The notes: generated from the letters alone by a model not told the origin. Positions 24,248 through 33,635 are shown, counted from the first letter of the stretch. The stretch is 64,000 nucleotides of DNA from Kitasatospora phosalacinea (GCF_000716545.1 NZ_JNWZ01000050.1:1-64000), one strand, 5' to 3'. Program-made: numbers and translations.

Positions 24248-25857
24248 CCGAGCACGCCCCCCGCCGCCCCAGAGCCGCCGCCGCTCTCGCCTCCGCCGCC
24301 GTCCTGCTGGCGGCCACCGGCTGCGCCTCCACCAGCAGCGACGCCGCAGGCGGTGGCGGTGGCGGCGGCGGGACGCTGGTGATCGGCGCGACCGGCAAGC
24401 TGCCGAACCTGGACACCGTGATCGGCGGCGCCGGCTTCGAGGGCAAGCGCCTGCTGAGCTTCCAGATCTACGAGGGCCTGACCCGCTACGAACTGCTCAA
24501 GGACACCGGCAAGCCGCCGCAGGTGACCGGCGCGCTCGCCGAGTCCTGGCAGGTCGCCCCGGACAACGTCACCTGGACGTTCACCCTGCGCAAGGGCGTC
24601 AAGTTCCAGGACGGCACGCCGTTCGACGCCGACGCGGTGCTGTTCAACCTGCACCGGTACCTCGACAAGTCCAGCCCCGAGTACACCGACGCGCTCGGCG
24701 CCGCCGCCAAGGAGTACGCCGGGGACATCGCCTCCTACCGCAAGACCGACGACACCCACGTCGAACTGGTCACCTCCGCCCCGAACGGGCACTTCCCGGA
24801 GGACCTCGCGCACGTGCTGATCGCCAGCCCCACCGCCGTCCGCAAGTCCGGCAGCGCCGATTTCTCCCAGCACCCGGTCGGCACCGGCCCGTTCGGCTTC
24901 GCCTCGCAGACCGAGGGCCAGCAGGTCGAGCTGGTCGCCAACAGGGACTACTGGCGCGGCGCCCCCAAGCTGGAACGCCTCGTCGTCAAGGCGCTGCCCG
25001 ACCCGGCCGCCCGCACCGCCGCGCTGCGCTCCGGCGGCGTCAACTGGATCGAGTACCCGAACCCGGACGACCTGGAGAGCCTGAAGGCGTCCGGCGCGCA
25101 GATCCTCTCCAACAGCTACGACCACCTCTGGTACTGGATCCTGGACACCACCAAGGGCCCGTGGGCGGACGCGCGGGTCCGGCAGGCCGCCAACTACGCC
25201 ATCGACCGGCAGGCCATCGCCGGCAACCTGCTGCACGGCACCGCCGACCCCGCCTTCCAAGCCGCGCCGCGCGCCACCGCCGCCTACGACCAGGGCGACG
25301 ACCGCTACGGCCACGACCCGGTGAAGGCCAGGCAGTTGCTCACCGAGGCCGGCTACCCGAACGGGTTCTCCACCTCCGTGACGGTGCCCACCGGCGGCTC
25401 CGGCAACCTGCTGCCGGTGCCGATCACCGAGGCCCTGCAGCGCGACCTGGCCGCCGTCGGCATCAAGGTGGAGATCCGCACCACCGACTGGACCACCCTG
25501 ATCGGCGCCGAGGCCAAGGGCGAGGTCGCGCTCGGCTCCGACGCCATCGCCCAGTCCACCACGCTGTTCCAGTCCGAGGCGCTGCTGCCGCTGTTCCTCG
25601 GTTCCAAGAGCCCGTTCTGGACCGGCCACTACGCCAACGCCAAGGTCGACGAACTGATCTCCACCGCCGCCGCCAACCCCGACCGGACGGCCCGGCAGGC
25701 CGCCTACCGCACCGCGCTGCGCCAGGTCACCGAGGACGCGCCCTGGCTGTTCGTGGTCAACGACCGCAACCCGCGCGCCCTCGCGCCCAGCGTGCACGGA
25801 GCCGTCCAGCCGCAGTCCTGGTTCCTCGACCTCACCACCGTGTCGGTCGGCAAGTGA
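24244..25857 (+). CDS. Dipeptide-type substrate-binding lipoprotein
   Basis: 537 residues. The lipobox LLAATGC (Cys about 27) marks a lipid-anchored extracellular protein. Family 5 binding-protein features include YEGLTRYELLKDTG, ALAESWQVAPDNVTWTFTLR, the KGVKFQDGTPFDADAVLFNL segment and GTGPFGF. It feeds the coupled permeases. The ligand cannot be read; the following flavin monooxygenases suggest a small molecule used as sulfur, nitrogen or carbon source rather than a nutrient peptide. ATGA overlap with the DppF-like gene. Confidence 0.92.
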   Translation: MTEHAPRRPRAAAALASAAVLLAATGCASTSSDAAGGGGGGGGTLVIGATGKLPNLDTVIGGAGFEGKRLLSFQIYEGLTRYELLKDTGKPPQVTGALAESWQVAPDNVTWTFTLRKGVKFQDGTPFDADAVLFNLHRYLDKSSPEYTDALGAAAKEYAGDIASYRKTDDTHVELVTSAPNGHFPEDLAHVLIASPTAVRKSGSADFSQHPVGTGPFGFASQTEGQQVELVANRDYWRGAPKLERLVVKALPDPAARTAALRSGGVNWIEYPNPDDLESLKASGAQILSNSYDHLWYWILDTTKGPWADARVRQAANYAIDRQAIAGNLLHGTADPAFQAAPRATAAYDQGDDRYGHDPVKARQLLTEAGYPNGFSTSVTVPTGGSGNLLPVPITEALQRDLAAVGIKVEIRTTDWTTLIGAEAKGEVALGSDAIAQSTTLFQSEALLPLFLGSKSPFWTGHYANAKVDELISTAAANPDRTARQAAYRTALRQVTEDAPWLFVVNDRNPRALAPSVHGAVQPQSWFLDLTTVSVGK

Positions 25858-25891
25858 CGCCCCGCCCGCAGGCCGACCCGAAAGGCCCCCG

Positions 25892-26917
25892 ATGAGCACC
25901 GCCCACCAGCCCGCCGCCCACCAGCCCGCCGCGCCGCCCGCCTGGGGCATCACCCTGCCGCTGCCCGGACTGACCATCGACCGGCACCGCTTCCTGGTCG
26001 AACGGCTCCCCGACCTCGGCTACGGCGACGTGTGGAGCGCCGAGGGCGGCGGCACCGACGCCTTCACCCCGCTGGCCGCCACCGCCGCCTGGGCGCCGCA
26101 CCTGCGGATCGCCACCGGCATCGTGCCGGTGCACACCCGCGGGCCCGCCGTGCTCGCCCAGACCGCCGCCACGCTCGCCCAACTCTCCTCCGGCGGCCTC
26201 CTGCTGGGCATCGGCGCGTCCGTGCCCGCGCACGTCACCGACATCAACGGCATCCCGTTCGACGAGCCCTTCAAGCGCACCCGGGACGTGCTGCGCTTCC
26301 TCACCGCCGCGCTGCGCGGCGAGCACGTCGCCGGCGACTTCGACACCTTCTCGATCACCGGCTACCGGCTGCCCCACCCGCCCGTCGACCCGGTCAAGGT
26401 CATCCTGGGCGCGCTGCGCCCCGGCATGCTCCGGCTCGGCTTCACCGAGGGCGACGGCGCCATCACCAACCTGCTGCGCGCCCAGGACCTGCCCAAGGTG
26501 CTGGACGCGGTCGGCCCGCAGCCGCCCGGCAAGGAACTCGTCGTCAAGGTGTTCGTCTGCCCCACCGAGGACACCGCGTACGCGCACCGCGCCAGCCGGC
26601 CCTTCCTGGCCTGGATCCTCAACCGCGAGCCCTACCGCAAGTTCCACCAGTGGCTCGGCAACGGCGAGTTGCTCGCCGAGACGCACAAGCGCTGGGCCGA
26701 CGGCGACCACGAGGGCGCCCAGCGCGCGCTGCCCGACGAGGTGGTCGACGCGCTGTTCCTGCACGGCTCCCCCGAGGAGTGCCGCGAACAGATCCTGCGC
26801 TACCAGCAGCCCGGCGTCACCGCCATCCAGCTGTACGTCTCGCTGCCGCCCGAGGTGTTCACCAGCCGCACCCGGCTGCTCGACACCCTCGCCCGGCTCG
26901 GACCCGCCGCCCGATGA
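25892..26917 (+). CDS. LLM-class flavin-dependent monooxygenase
   Basis: 341 residues, luciferase-like TIM barrel. WGITLPLPGLTIDRH at strand 1, VWSAEGGGTDAFTPLAATAA, LRIATGIVPVHTRGPAVLAQ and LLLGIGASVPAHV follow the family's FMN/F420-binding strands. It lies 34 bp after the binding-protein gene in the same operon. It probably oxidises the imported compound with a reduced flavin. Whether the cofactor is FMNH2 or F420 is not decided by sequence reading. Confidence 0.85.
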   Translation: MSTAHQPAAHQPAAPPAWGITLPLPGLTIDRHRFLVERLPDLGYGDVWSAEGGGTDAFTPLAATAAWAPHLRIATGIVPVHTRGPAVLAQTAATLAQLSSGGLLLGIGASVPAHVTDINGIPFDEPFKRTRDVLRFLTAALRGEHVAGDFDTFSITGYRLPHPPVDPVKVILGALRPGMLRLGFTEGDGAITNLLRAQDLPKVLDAVGPQPPGKELVVKVFVCPTEDTAYAHRASRPFLAWILNREPYRKFHQWLGNGELLAETHKRWADGDHEGAQRALPDEVVDALFLHGSPEECREQILRYQQPGVTAIQLYVSLPPEVFTSRTRLLDTLARLGPAAR

Positions 26918-26939
26918 GCTGCCCCGGCAACTGTCCCAC

Positions 26940-26968
26940 GGCGGGCCGCCGTTCACCGGCGGCCCGCC
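26940..26968. terminator. Intra-operon hairpin
   Basis: A 12-bp perfect stem (26940-26951 with 26957-26968) lies in the 82-bp gap between the two monooxygenase genes. It could terminate part of the transcription or set an mRNA processing boundary. Confidence 0.55.
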
Positions 26969-26999
26969 CACCACCCGACGACCGCACCGGAGTTGACCC

Positions 27000-28085
27000 A
27001 TGGAGCTCGAACTGCGCGGTGGCGTCCGCGCCGCCCCCGTGGCCGGCCGCACCCCCGCCGAACGCCAGGCCCTGCGCTGGGCCCCCGACCCGCGCGAACG
27101 CACCGCCGACCCCGCCCACATCGCCCGCACCGCACGGGAGTTGGAAGAGGACGGACTCGACTCCGCACTCGTCGTCCAGTCCTCCTCCTGGCCCGACCCG
27201 TGGGCCGTCGCCGGCTGGGCGCTGGCCGCCACCACCCGGCTGCGGATCGCCGCCGCCCACCGCATCGGCACCACCTCGCCCACCGCCGCCGCCCGCACCC
27301 TCGCCACCCTCGACCGGCTCTCCGGCGGCCGGATCAGCGCCCACCTGATCATCGGCTCCAGCGACGCCGACGTCGCCCGCGACGGCGACACCCTCCCCAA
27401 GGCCGAACGCTACCGCCGCGCCGACGAGTACCTCTCGCTGCTCACCCGCTACCTCGCCGCCGAGGAGGACCTCGACCACCACGGCGAGTACTACACCGTC
27501 CGCGCCGCCCGCAGCGGCCTGCGCCCGGCCCCCGGCGGCGAACTGCTCTCCTTCGGCGGCTCCTCCCCGGCCGGCGTCGACCTCGCCGCCCGCTACGCCC
27601 AGGTCTACGCCGTCCCGCCCCGCCCGCTGCCCGACACCCGGCTGCGGATCGCCGAAGTCCGCGCCGCCGCCGCCCGGCACGGCCGCACCCTGCGGATCTG
27701 GCGGCACGTCACCGTCGTCCTCGCCGACACCGACAGCGCCGCCCAGCAGCACCTGCGCCGCCTGCGCCGCGACGCCCTGCGCCTCACCTCGGGCCCCGAC
27801 GCCGCCCGCCACCTGGACGCCGTCGCCCTCGACCGGGACCGCGAGCGCGGCACCGCCGACCCCGCCGCCGCCCAGGCCCAGGTCGCCGCCTACGTCCGCC
27901 GCTCGCTCGCCGGCGCGTACACCGGCTCCCCGGACACCGTCGCCGCCCGGATCGCCCTGCTGCGCTCCGCCGGCGTCGACATCGTCCAACTCGACCTCCC
28001 GGTCGAGACCGACCACGACCGCGCCCTGCGCCGGGCCCTGGTCGCCCGGCTCCGCGACCCCCTCCCGCCGCGCCGCGCCTGGTGA
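27000..28085 (+). CDS. LLM-class flavin-dependent monooxygenase (alkanesulfonate-type)
   Basis: 361 residues. DSALVVQSSSWPDPWAVAGW, LRIAAAHRIGTTSPTAAART, LDRLSGGRISAHLIIGSSDA and AERYRRADEYLSLLTRYL follow the SsuD/alkanesulfonate monooxygenase pattern, as does the insertion loop before DLDHHGEYYTV. A second monooxygenase closing a transporter operon suggests stepwise oxidation or desulfonation. It ends 20 bp from the convergent ArsR-type gene. Confidence 0.85.
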   Translation: MELELRGGVRAAPVAGRTPAERQALRWAPDPRERTADPAHIARTARELEEDGLDSALVVQSSSWPDPWAVAGWALAATTRLRIAAAHRIGTTSPTAAARTLATLDRLSGGRISAHLIIGSSDADVARDGDTLPKAERYRRADEYLSLLTRYLAAEEDLDHHGEYYTVRAARSGLRPAPGGELLSFGGSSPAGVDLAARYAQVYAVPPRPLPDTRLRIAEVRAAAARHGRTLRIWRHVTVVLADTDSAAQQHLRRLRRDALRLTSGPDAARHLDAVALDRDRERGTADPAAAQAQVAAYVRRSLAGAYTGSPDTVAARIALLRSAGVDIVQLDLPVETDHDRALRRALVARLRDPLPPRRAW

Positions 28086-28105
28086 CGGCCGCGCCCGCGA
28101 CGGTG

Positions 28106-28639
28106 TCAGCCGGGCAGCAGCGGCAGCACCCGGGCCGCGACGGCGTACGGCACGGCCCCCGGCGGGGGCGGGGTGCGGCGGGCGTAGCGGGCGAACAACT
28201 CCCTCACCCCGGCGTCCAGTTCACCGGCCTCGGCGGGCGTGAGGTGCAGGACGGCGGCGAACGGCTCGGCGGTGACCGCCCTCTCCGGCTCCGGCCGGGT
28301 CTCCGTCCCCGGCTCCGGCTGCGGGCCCGGTCGTGCCTCCGGTCGTGCCTCCGGTCGTGCCTCCGGGACGACGGGAGACCCCCAGCGCAGCCGCCAGGGC
28401 CGGGCCCGTCCGCCGACCCCGGGGACCTCCTCCACCAGTCCGTAGCGGGCGAGTTGGCGCAGGTGGAACGAGCACAGCCCGGAGCTGAGGCCGAGCCGGG
28501 CGGCCGCCCCGGTCGCGGTGGCGGTGCCCGCCTCGGCCAGCAGGTCCAGCAGGGCGAGGCGGACGGGGTGCTCGGGCAGGGTGCGCCGGGGGGCGCCGGT
28601 CCCGGTCTCTTCGGTCTCTTCGGTCACTTTGCAAAGCAT
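28106..28639 (-). CDS. ArsR-type winged-helix regulator with repeat-bearing tail
   Basis: 177 residues. Helix-turn-helix segment HPVRLALLDLLAEAGTATAT, GAAARLGLSSGLCSFHLRQLARYGLVEEV is typical of ArsR/DUF-type winged helices. A 12-bp in-frame repeat encodes PEARPEARPEARP (about 28327-28365), followed by a C-terminal helical domain. ATG 28639 lies inside the TTTGCAAA operator region; GTG 28627 is the alternative start. It is divergent from the peptide deformylase gene and probably represses both. Confidence 0.78.
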   Translation of the reverse strand: MLCKVTEETEETGTGAPRRTLPEHPVRLALLDLLAEAGTATATGAAARLGLSSGLCSFHLRQLARYGLVEEVPGVGGRARPWRLRWGSPVVPEARPEARPEARPGPQPEPGTETRPEPERAVTAEPFAAVLHLTPAEAGELDAGVRELFARYARRTPPPPGAVPYAVAARVLPLLPG

Positions 28640-28653
28640 GCTACTTTGCAAAT
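28627..28653. promoter_or_regulatory. Double TTTGCAAA operator
   Basis: Two copies of the self-palindromic octamer TTTGCAAA (28628-28635 and 28645-28652) with 17-bp centre spacing flank an AGCATGCT palindrome. They sit at the regulator's start codon and 50 bp before the deformylase start, ideal for autoregulation and control of the divergent gene. Confidence 0.65.
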
Positions 28654-28703
28654 CCCCTGACAAGCCGTCAGCCGCACCGACACCCGAAAGGGGCCCCCTC
28701 GCC

Positions 28704-29348
28704 ATGGCAGACACCCCGCCCGACCGCCGGACCCGCGTCCAGGGGCGGCCCGTCGACGCGTTCCCGGCGCTCGCCCCCGAGACCGAACGCGGCACGGTCC
28801 GCCGGATCACCGTCGTCGGGGAGGAGGTCCTGCACCGCCCCTGCCGCCCCGTCACCGCCTTCGGCACCCCCGAACTCGCCCGGCTGATCGACGACATGTT
28901 CGCCACCAACCACACCGCCGAGGGCGCCGGACTGGCCGCCAACCAGGTCGGCGCCGACCTCCGCCTGTTCGTCTGGGACATCACCGACGACTGGGGCGTG
29001 CGCCACGTCGGCCACATCGCCAACCCCGTGCTGGACGAGACCCCGCCCGCCGCCCGCCGCCTCCTGGAGGAACCGGAGGGCTGCCTCTCCGTCCCCGGCC
29101 CCTACCGCCCCCTCGCCCGCCCCGACCACGCCGTCGTCCGCGGCCTCGACCGGCACGGCGACCCCCTGGTCATCGAGGGCCACGGCTACTTCGCCCGCTG
29201 CCTCCAGCACGAGAGCGACCACCTCGACGGCCGCCTCTACCTCGACCGCCTCCCCGCCCGCGCCCGCAGGTCCGCCCTCCGCGAGATGGCCGACCGCCAG
29301 GAGGAGGTCTTCGCCCGCCGCGCCGCCAACGCCGCCCGCCTCGGCTGA
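28704..29348 (+). CDS. def: Peptide deformylase
   Basis: 214 residues. It removes the formyl group from nascent proteins. All three motifs are intact: GAGLAANQVG (74-83), EGCLSVPG with metal Cys127, and QHESDHLDG with H169/E170/H173. The N-terminal about 35 residues are an extension typical of actinobacterial copies. ATG 28704 has aaagggg about 9 bases upstream. Location beside an ArsR-type regulator, away from ribosomal genes, suggests an additional, regulated copy, perhaps giving tolerance to deformylase inhibitors. This last point is inference. Confidence 0.92.
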   Translation: MADTPPDRRTRVQGRPVDAFPALAPETERGTVRRITVVGEEVLHRPCRPVTAFGTPELARLIDDMFATNHTAEGAGLAANQVGADLRLFVWDITDDWGVRHVGHIANPVLDETPPAARRLLEEPEGCLSVPGPYRPLARPDHAVVRGLDRHGDPLVIEGHGYFARCLQHESDHLDGRLYLDRLPARARRSALREMADRQEEVFARRAANAARLG

Positions 29349-29359
29349 GCCGCTGAGCC

Positions 29360-29397
29360 GGTGAGCTGCGGGACGGCCGGTGAGCCGCGGGACGGCC
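29360..29397. repeat. 19-bp tandem duplication
   Basis: Units 29360-29378 and 29379-29397 differ at one base. They follow the deformylase stop codon in the space before the convergent LysR gene. Confidence 0.8.
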
Positions 29398-29505
29398 GGA
29401 GCCCGGGGAGGGCGGGAGGGCTCCGCCGCGGCCCGCCGGGCCCGACCGCCCGCCCGGTGCCGGTGGAGCGGGGGACCCCCGGTGCGCCGGAATCCGGCCG
29501 GTGGC

Positions 29506-30429
29506 TCACACCGGCGCCGCTGTCCGCAGGACCCCCCGCGCCGCCCCCCGCGCCGCCGCGCGGGCCGCGCCCGCGAAGGCCGCCAGGGCGCCGGTGGTGT
29601 TCCCGGCGCGCCGGACCAGGCCGTAGCCGACCGGCTCCGCGTCGGCGACGGGAACGTACGCGACGCCGGGCCGGGCGAAGTAGGTCGCCGTGTGCGCGGC
29701 GGTGAGGAGGGCGCCCCGGCCGCCCGCGACCAGTACCAGCGCCTCCTGCATCTGGGTCACGGAGGGGCCGGGGGCGATGGGCCTGCCGCTCGGGGTGCGG
29801 GTGGGGGCGTGCTGCTCCCGCCGGTAGTCGGGCAGCTCGCCCTCGACCGTGAGCAGGGGGACGCCGGCGAGGTCCTCCAGCGAGACGCTGCCGCGGACGG
29901 CGAGCGGGTGCGCGGACGGTACGGCGAGGACGCGCTCCTCGGTGAGGAGGGGCGGGCCGCCGTCCAGGTCGTCCTCCCGGACCGGGAGCTCCTGCAACTG
30001 GACGTCGAACTCGCCGTCGCGCAGCCGCCCGTACGGATCGGCCATCGGCACCTCGCAGATCTCCACCGCGAGACCGGGGTGGCTGCCCCGGAGCGCCTCC
30101 GTCACCTTCATCACGAACTCGCCGGTGAGCGGGTTGGAGAATCCGACGTGCAGGACCGCGTCGATGCCGCGCGCGGTGGCGACGGCGCGCGCCAGAGCGG
30201 CGTCCATCGCGCGGTGGTGCGGTTCGAGGTCGGTGCGCAGCCGGCGGCCGATCGCCGAGATGGTGACGCGGCGGCTGGTGCGGACGAACAGCGGGGCCCC
30301 GACCCGCCGTTCGAGGCGCTGGATCAGCTGGCTGACCCGGGCGCGGGAGAGCCCCATCCGCTCGGCGGTGCGGCCGAAGTGCAGCTCTTCGGCAAGCAGG
30401 AGGAAGCACTCGACCTCGTCGCGTTCCAT
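29506..30429 (-). CDS. LysR-family transcriptional regulator
   Basis: 307 residues. N-terminal helix-turn-helix ECFLLLAEELHFGRTAERMG, LSRARVSQLIQRLERRVGAPLF, then the periplasmic-binding-like effector domain (LHVGFSNPLTGEF, DVQLQELPV). ATG 30429 starts right at the DNA-binding domain. It is divergent from the MFS exporter, its probable target. Confidence 0.92.
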   Translation of the reverse strand: MERDEVECFLLLAEELHFGRTAERMGLSRARVSQLIQRLERRVGAPLFVRTSRRVTISAIGRRLRTDLEPHHRAMDAALARAVATARGIDAVLHVGFSNPLTGEFVMKVTEALRGSHPGLAVEICEVPMADPYGRLRDGEFDVQLQELPVREDDLDGGPPLLTEERVLAVPSAHPLAVRGSVSLEDLAGVPLLTVEGELPDYRREQHAPTRTPSGRPIAPGPSVTQMQEALVLVAGGRGALLTAAHTATYFARPGVAYVPVADAEPVGYGLVRRAGNTTGALAAFAGAARAAARGAARGVLRTAAPV

Positions 30430-30586
30430 CGGTTCCCCCGGGTGAGCCGGATCGGTAAGCCCCGTTGAACGAACGTCCAGGTCTTCGCCGTTGTTCCGCC
30501 CGCGCGTCCTGGCCGAAGGTGAACGAGCCGCCGCCCAGCGGGCGGCACACCTCCTTCCCCCGCCCACAGCCAGGAGTCGACCTGTC

Positions 30587-32029
30587 ATGAGTACGACCAA
30601 GGCGGCAGCCGCCGCGTTCAGCGCCCGGGAGTGGGGCGTGCTGCTCGTCCTGTGCGGCGCGATCTTCCTCGAGGGCATCGACGTCGCCATGCTGAACGTG
30701 GCGATGCCCGCCATCCGCGCGGACCTCGGCCTGTCCACCGGCACGCTGCAGTGGGTGATGAGCGCGTACGTCCTCGGCTACGGCGGCTTCATGCTGGTCG
30801 GCGGCCGGGCGGCGGACCTCTTCGGACGGCGCCGGATGTTCGTGGGCTGGCTCGCGGTGTTCCTGGTCTTCTCCGGACTCGGCGGACTGGCCTCGGAGGG
30901 CTGGCAGTTGATCGCCGCCCGGTTCGTGACCGGTGCCGCGGCGGCCTTCACGACCCCGGCCGGGCTCTCCGTCATCACCACCGGCTTCGCGGAGGGCCCG
31001 CGCCGCAACAAGGCCCTGCTCTTCTACTCCGGTACGGCCGCCGGCGGGTTCTCGATCGGCCTGGTCGCGGGCGGACTGCTCGCCTCGGTCGACTGGCGGT
31101 GGGTGTTCTTCGCGCCGGTGGTCCTCTCGGCGCTGGTCCTGGTCGGTGCGCTGGTCTCCGTACCGAAGTCGCCGCGGCCCGACCGGACCGGGCGGGGCCT
31201 CGACCTGGCCGGCGGCCTGACCGCCACCGCGGCCGTCCTGCTCCTGGTCCTGGGCGTGGAGCGGGTGGGCCACGCCTCGCCCGCCTCGACCGTCGTCACG
31301 CTGGGCGCGGGCCTGGCCTCCCTCGCCGCGTTCGTCGCCGTCGAACGCCGTACGGCCGCGCCCCTGGTCCGGCTCGGCATCTTCCGCAGCGCCGCCCTGG
31401 TGCGGGCCAACGTCGCCGGTCTGCTCTTCGCCGCCGGGTTCTTCGGCTTCCAGTTCCTGGTCGTCCTCTACCTCCAGGAACTGCGCGGCTGGTCCGCCCT
31501 GGAGACCAGCTTCGCGATGATCGTCGTCGGTGTCGACGCGGTCCTCTCGCCGACCGTCGTCCCCAAGTTGGTCGACCGCTTCGGCAACGCCCGCCTGATC
31601 TTCGGCGGCCTGGTCCTCGCCTCCCTCGCGTACGCGCTCTTCCTGCCGCTCGGCGCCGACTGGACCTACCTCGCGATGCTCCCGAGCCTGCTGCTGCTCG
31701 GTGTCGCCTTCGCCCTGACGTACGGTCCGCTGACCATCGTCGCGACGGAGGGGGTCGAGGAGGAGGAACAGGGGCTGGCCGGCGGGCTCCTCTACACCGC
31801 GTTCCAGTTCGGCGCGGCACTCGGCCTCTCGGGGGCGGCCGCGGTCGACGTCGCGGCCACCGCGTCGGATTCGGCCGCCGCGCGCCTCGACGGGTACCAG
31901 GCCGCGCTGTGGGTGCCGCTCGCCGCGGCACTGGGCGCGGCGCTGGTCAGCGCCTTCGGAGTGCGGTCGGGCCGGGGCCGCGCGGTCCGGGAGCCCGATC
32001 CCTCGCCCGAGCTCACCACCGCCGGGTGA
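30587..32029 (+). CDS. MFS drug efflux transporter (EmrB/QacA, 14-helix type)
   Basis: 480 residues, about 14 hydrophobic helices. FLEGIDVAMLNVAMPAIRAD is the DHA2 helix-1 motif (normally LDxTVVNVALP), with GGRAADLFGRRRMFVGW in loop 2-3. ATG 30587 has aggag 10 bases upstream. The divergent LysR gene suggests an inducible efflux pair. Confidence 0.9.
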   Translation: MSTTKAAAAAFSAREWGVLLVLCGAIFLEGIDVAMLNVAMPAIRADLGLSTGTLQWVMSAYVLGYGGFMLVGGRAADLFGRRRMFVGWLAVFLVFSGLGGLASEGWQLIAARFVTGAAAAFTTPAGLSVITTGFAEGPRRNKALLFYSGTAAGGFSIGLVAGGLLASVDWRWVFFAPVVLSALVLVGALVSVPKSPRPDRTGRGLDLAGGLTATAAVLLLVLGVERVGHASPASTVVTLGAGLASLAAFVAVERRTAAPLVRLGIFRSAALVRANVAGLLFAAGFFGFQFLVVLYLQELRGWSALETSFAMIVVGVDAVLSPTVVPKLVDRFGNARLIFGGLVLASLAYALFLPLGADWTYLAMLPSLLLLGVAFALTYGPLTIVATEGVEEEEQGLAGGLLYTAFQFGAALGLSGAAAVDVAATASDSAAARLDGYQAALWVPLAAALGAALVSAFGVRSGRGRAVREPDPSPELTTAG

Positions 32030-32219
32030 CCCGCCGCCCCGCGCACCCGGAACCCCACCGCGACGGCTCCGGCTCCTCCCCTCCAAGGGGGGTCAGGGGC
32101 CGCCCGGGGCGACCGGTCCGGTCTCGTGGGCCAGGCGGTTCGGCCTCCGCGGGCGGTGGGACGCGAGGCCGCCGGTAGTCTCGGCGCCGGACGGACCACC
32201 GACCGGGAGGGGAAGCGCC

Positions 32220-33098
32220 GTGACCGTCGCCGAACACGAACTGACCACCCCCTGGGAGGGCGTCCTGATGGAACCGGACGCCGGCAGCGGCACGGGCGTC
32301 CTCGTCCTGGCCGGATCGAGCGGCCGGGTGGAGCGCCGGCGGGCGAGGCTGCTCGCCGAACAGGGCCACCTCGCCCTGGCCGTGCGCTGGTTCGGCGGGC
32401 CGGGGCAGCCGCCCGGCATCTGCGAGGTGCCGCTGGAGACGTTCGTCCGGGCCGTCGACCTGCTGCGCTCCCACGGCGCGGAGCGCGTCGCCCTGCTCGG
32501 CACGTCGAAGGGCGCGGAGGCCGCGCTGCTCACCGCCGTCCACGAGCCGCGCGTCGACGCGGTGGTCGCCCTCTCCCCGACCTCGCTGGTCTGGTGCAAC
32601 GTGGGGCCGGGCCGCGACGGGCGGCACCGGCCCTGGAGGTCCTCGTGGACCTGGCGGGGCGAGCCGCTGCCCTTCGTGCCGATGCACGGCGACTCCTGGG
32701 AACCCGACGGCCCGGGCGACGGCCCGGTGGCGATCCGCGGCTGGTACGAACTCAGCGAGCGGACCCACGCCCGGCGCCTGGCCGCCGCCGCGATCCCGGT
32801 GGAGCGGGCCGCCGCCGACATCCTGCTGGTGGCCGGCGGCGACGACGCGATGTGGCCCTCGCTGCCGTACGCCGAGCGGCTGGCCGCCCGCCGCCGGGCG
32901 GCCGGCGCCCCGGTCCGCCTGGTGACCCGCGACGACGCCGGGCACCGGGTGCGCTTCCCCGGCGAAGGCCCCGCCGCCCCCTCGGAGACCTTCGCCCACG
33001 GGGGCACGGCCCGCGCCGACGCCCTGCTCGGCGAAGCGGCCTGGGGGCCGGTCCTCGACCTGCTGCACCCCGGCCGGACCGGGGCCGGCCCCGCCTGA
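32220..33098 (+). CDS. Alpha/beta hydrolase of the BAAT/acyl-CoA thioester hydrolase type
   Basis: 292 residues. The nucleophile elbow GTSKGAEAAL (Ser about 93), the YELSERTHARRLAAAAIPVE cap-domain end, an Asp in GGDDAMWPS and the late His in TRDDAGHRV give a full triad. This is the C-terminal catalytic domain of bile-acid-CoA:amino acid N-acyltransferase/acyl-CoA thioesterases without the N-terminal domain. GTG 32220 follows ggagggg. It stands alone. Confidence 0.82.
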   Translation: MTVAEHELTTPWEGVLMEPDAGSGTGVLVLAGSSGRVERRRARLLAEQGHLALAVRWFGGPGQPPGICEVPLETFVRAVDLLRSHGAERVALLGTSKGAEAALLTAVHEPRVDAVVALSPTSLVWCNVGPGRDGRHRPWRSSWTWRGEPLPFVPMHGDSWEPDGPGDGPVAIRGWYELSERTHARRLAAAAIPVERAAADILLVAGGDDAMWPSLPYAERLAARRRAAGAPVRLVTRDDAGHRVRFPGEGPAAPSETFAHGGTARADALLGEAAWGPVLDLLHPGRTGAGPA

Positions 33099-33291
33099 CG
33101 AGCGGCCCGGCCCGGCACGACCGGGGCGGGCACGGGGCGGGGGCGGGGTGCGTTCCCGGCAGAACCGGAGACCGGTCACAACCTGCTCCCGGCGGCCTTA
33201 CTGTGGGCTTGTCGTGTGATGCCGGGCGGCGGGAGCAGCGGAGTGCGGACGGGAAGTGCGGGGCCCCGGCGGGGCAGCGGAGGTGCGGGCC

Positions 33292-33597
33292 GTGGCTGAG
33301 GAGCCGAAGGCGGCGGCCCCGCGCACCGAGGAGGAACTGCGGGCGGCCCGGGCCAGGGCGGGCGAGCTGGCCGGGGAGTTGCAGGCGCTGCTGGGCGACC
33401 GGCCCTCGACGGTCTGGACCGCCGGCGGCGCGGTGCGGGTCTCCGTGCGGCTGCGCGGGCCGCACGGCACGGACCTCGCGATGTCGGTGCTGGCCGTCCT
33501 GGGCCGGGCCGACCGGTACGGGCACCGCAAGGGGCCGGGGCGGGAGCAGCTGTGGCTGGAGATCGGGGGCGTGCCCACCGAGGACCACGAGTGGTGA
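33292..33597 (+). CDS. Small uncharacterised protein
   Basis: 101 residues, not recognised. A helical N-terminal half (EEELRAARARAGELAGELQA) precedes a beta-rich half (STVWTAGGAVRVSVRLRG, AMSVLAVLGRADRYGHRKG). GTG 33292 has cggagg 9 bases upstream. No signal peptide or membrane segment. It is convergent with the ECF41 gene. Confidence 0.6.
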   Translation: MAEEPKAAAPRTEEELRAARARAGELAGELQALLGDRPSTVWTAGGAVRVSVRLRGPHGTDLAMSVLAVLGRADRYGHRKGPGREQLWLEIGGVPTEDHEW

Positions 33598-33606
33598 CAC
33601 CCGCGG

Positions 33607-33635
33607 GCCCCGGCCGGGCGCCGTCCGGCCGGGGC
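33607..33635. terminator. Hairpin between convergent genes
   Basis: An 11-bp stem (gccccggccgg with ccggccggggc) and 7-base loop lie between the small gene and the sigma-factor gene. Confidence 0.65.
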
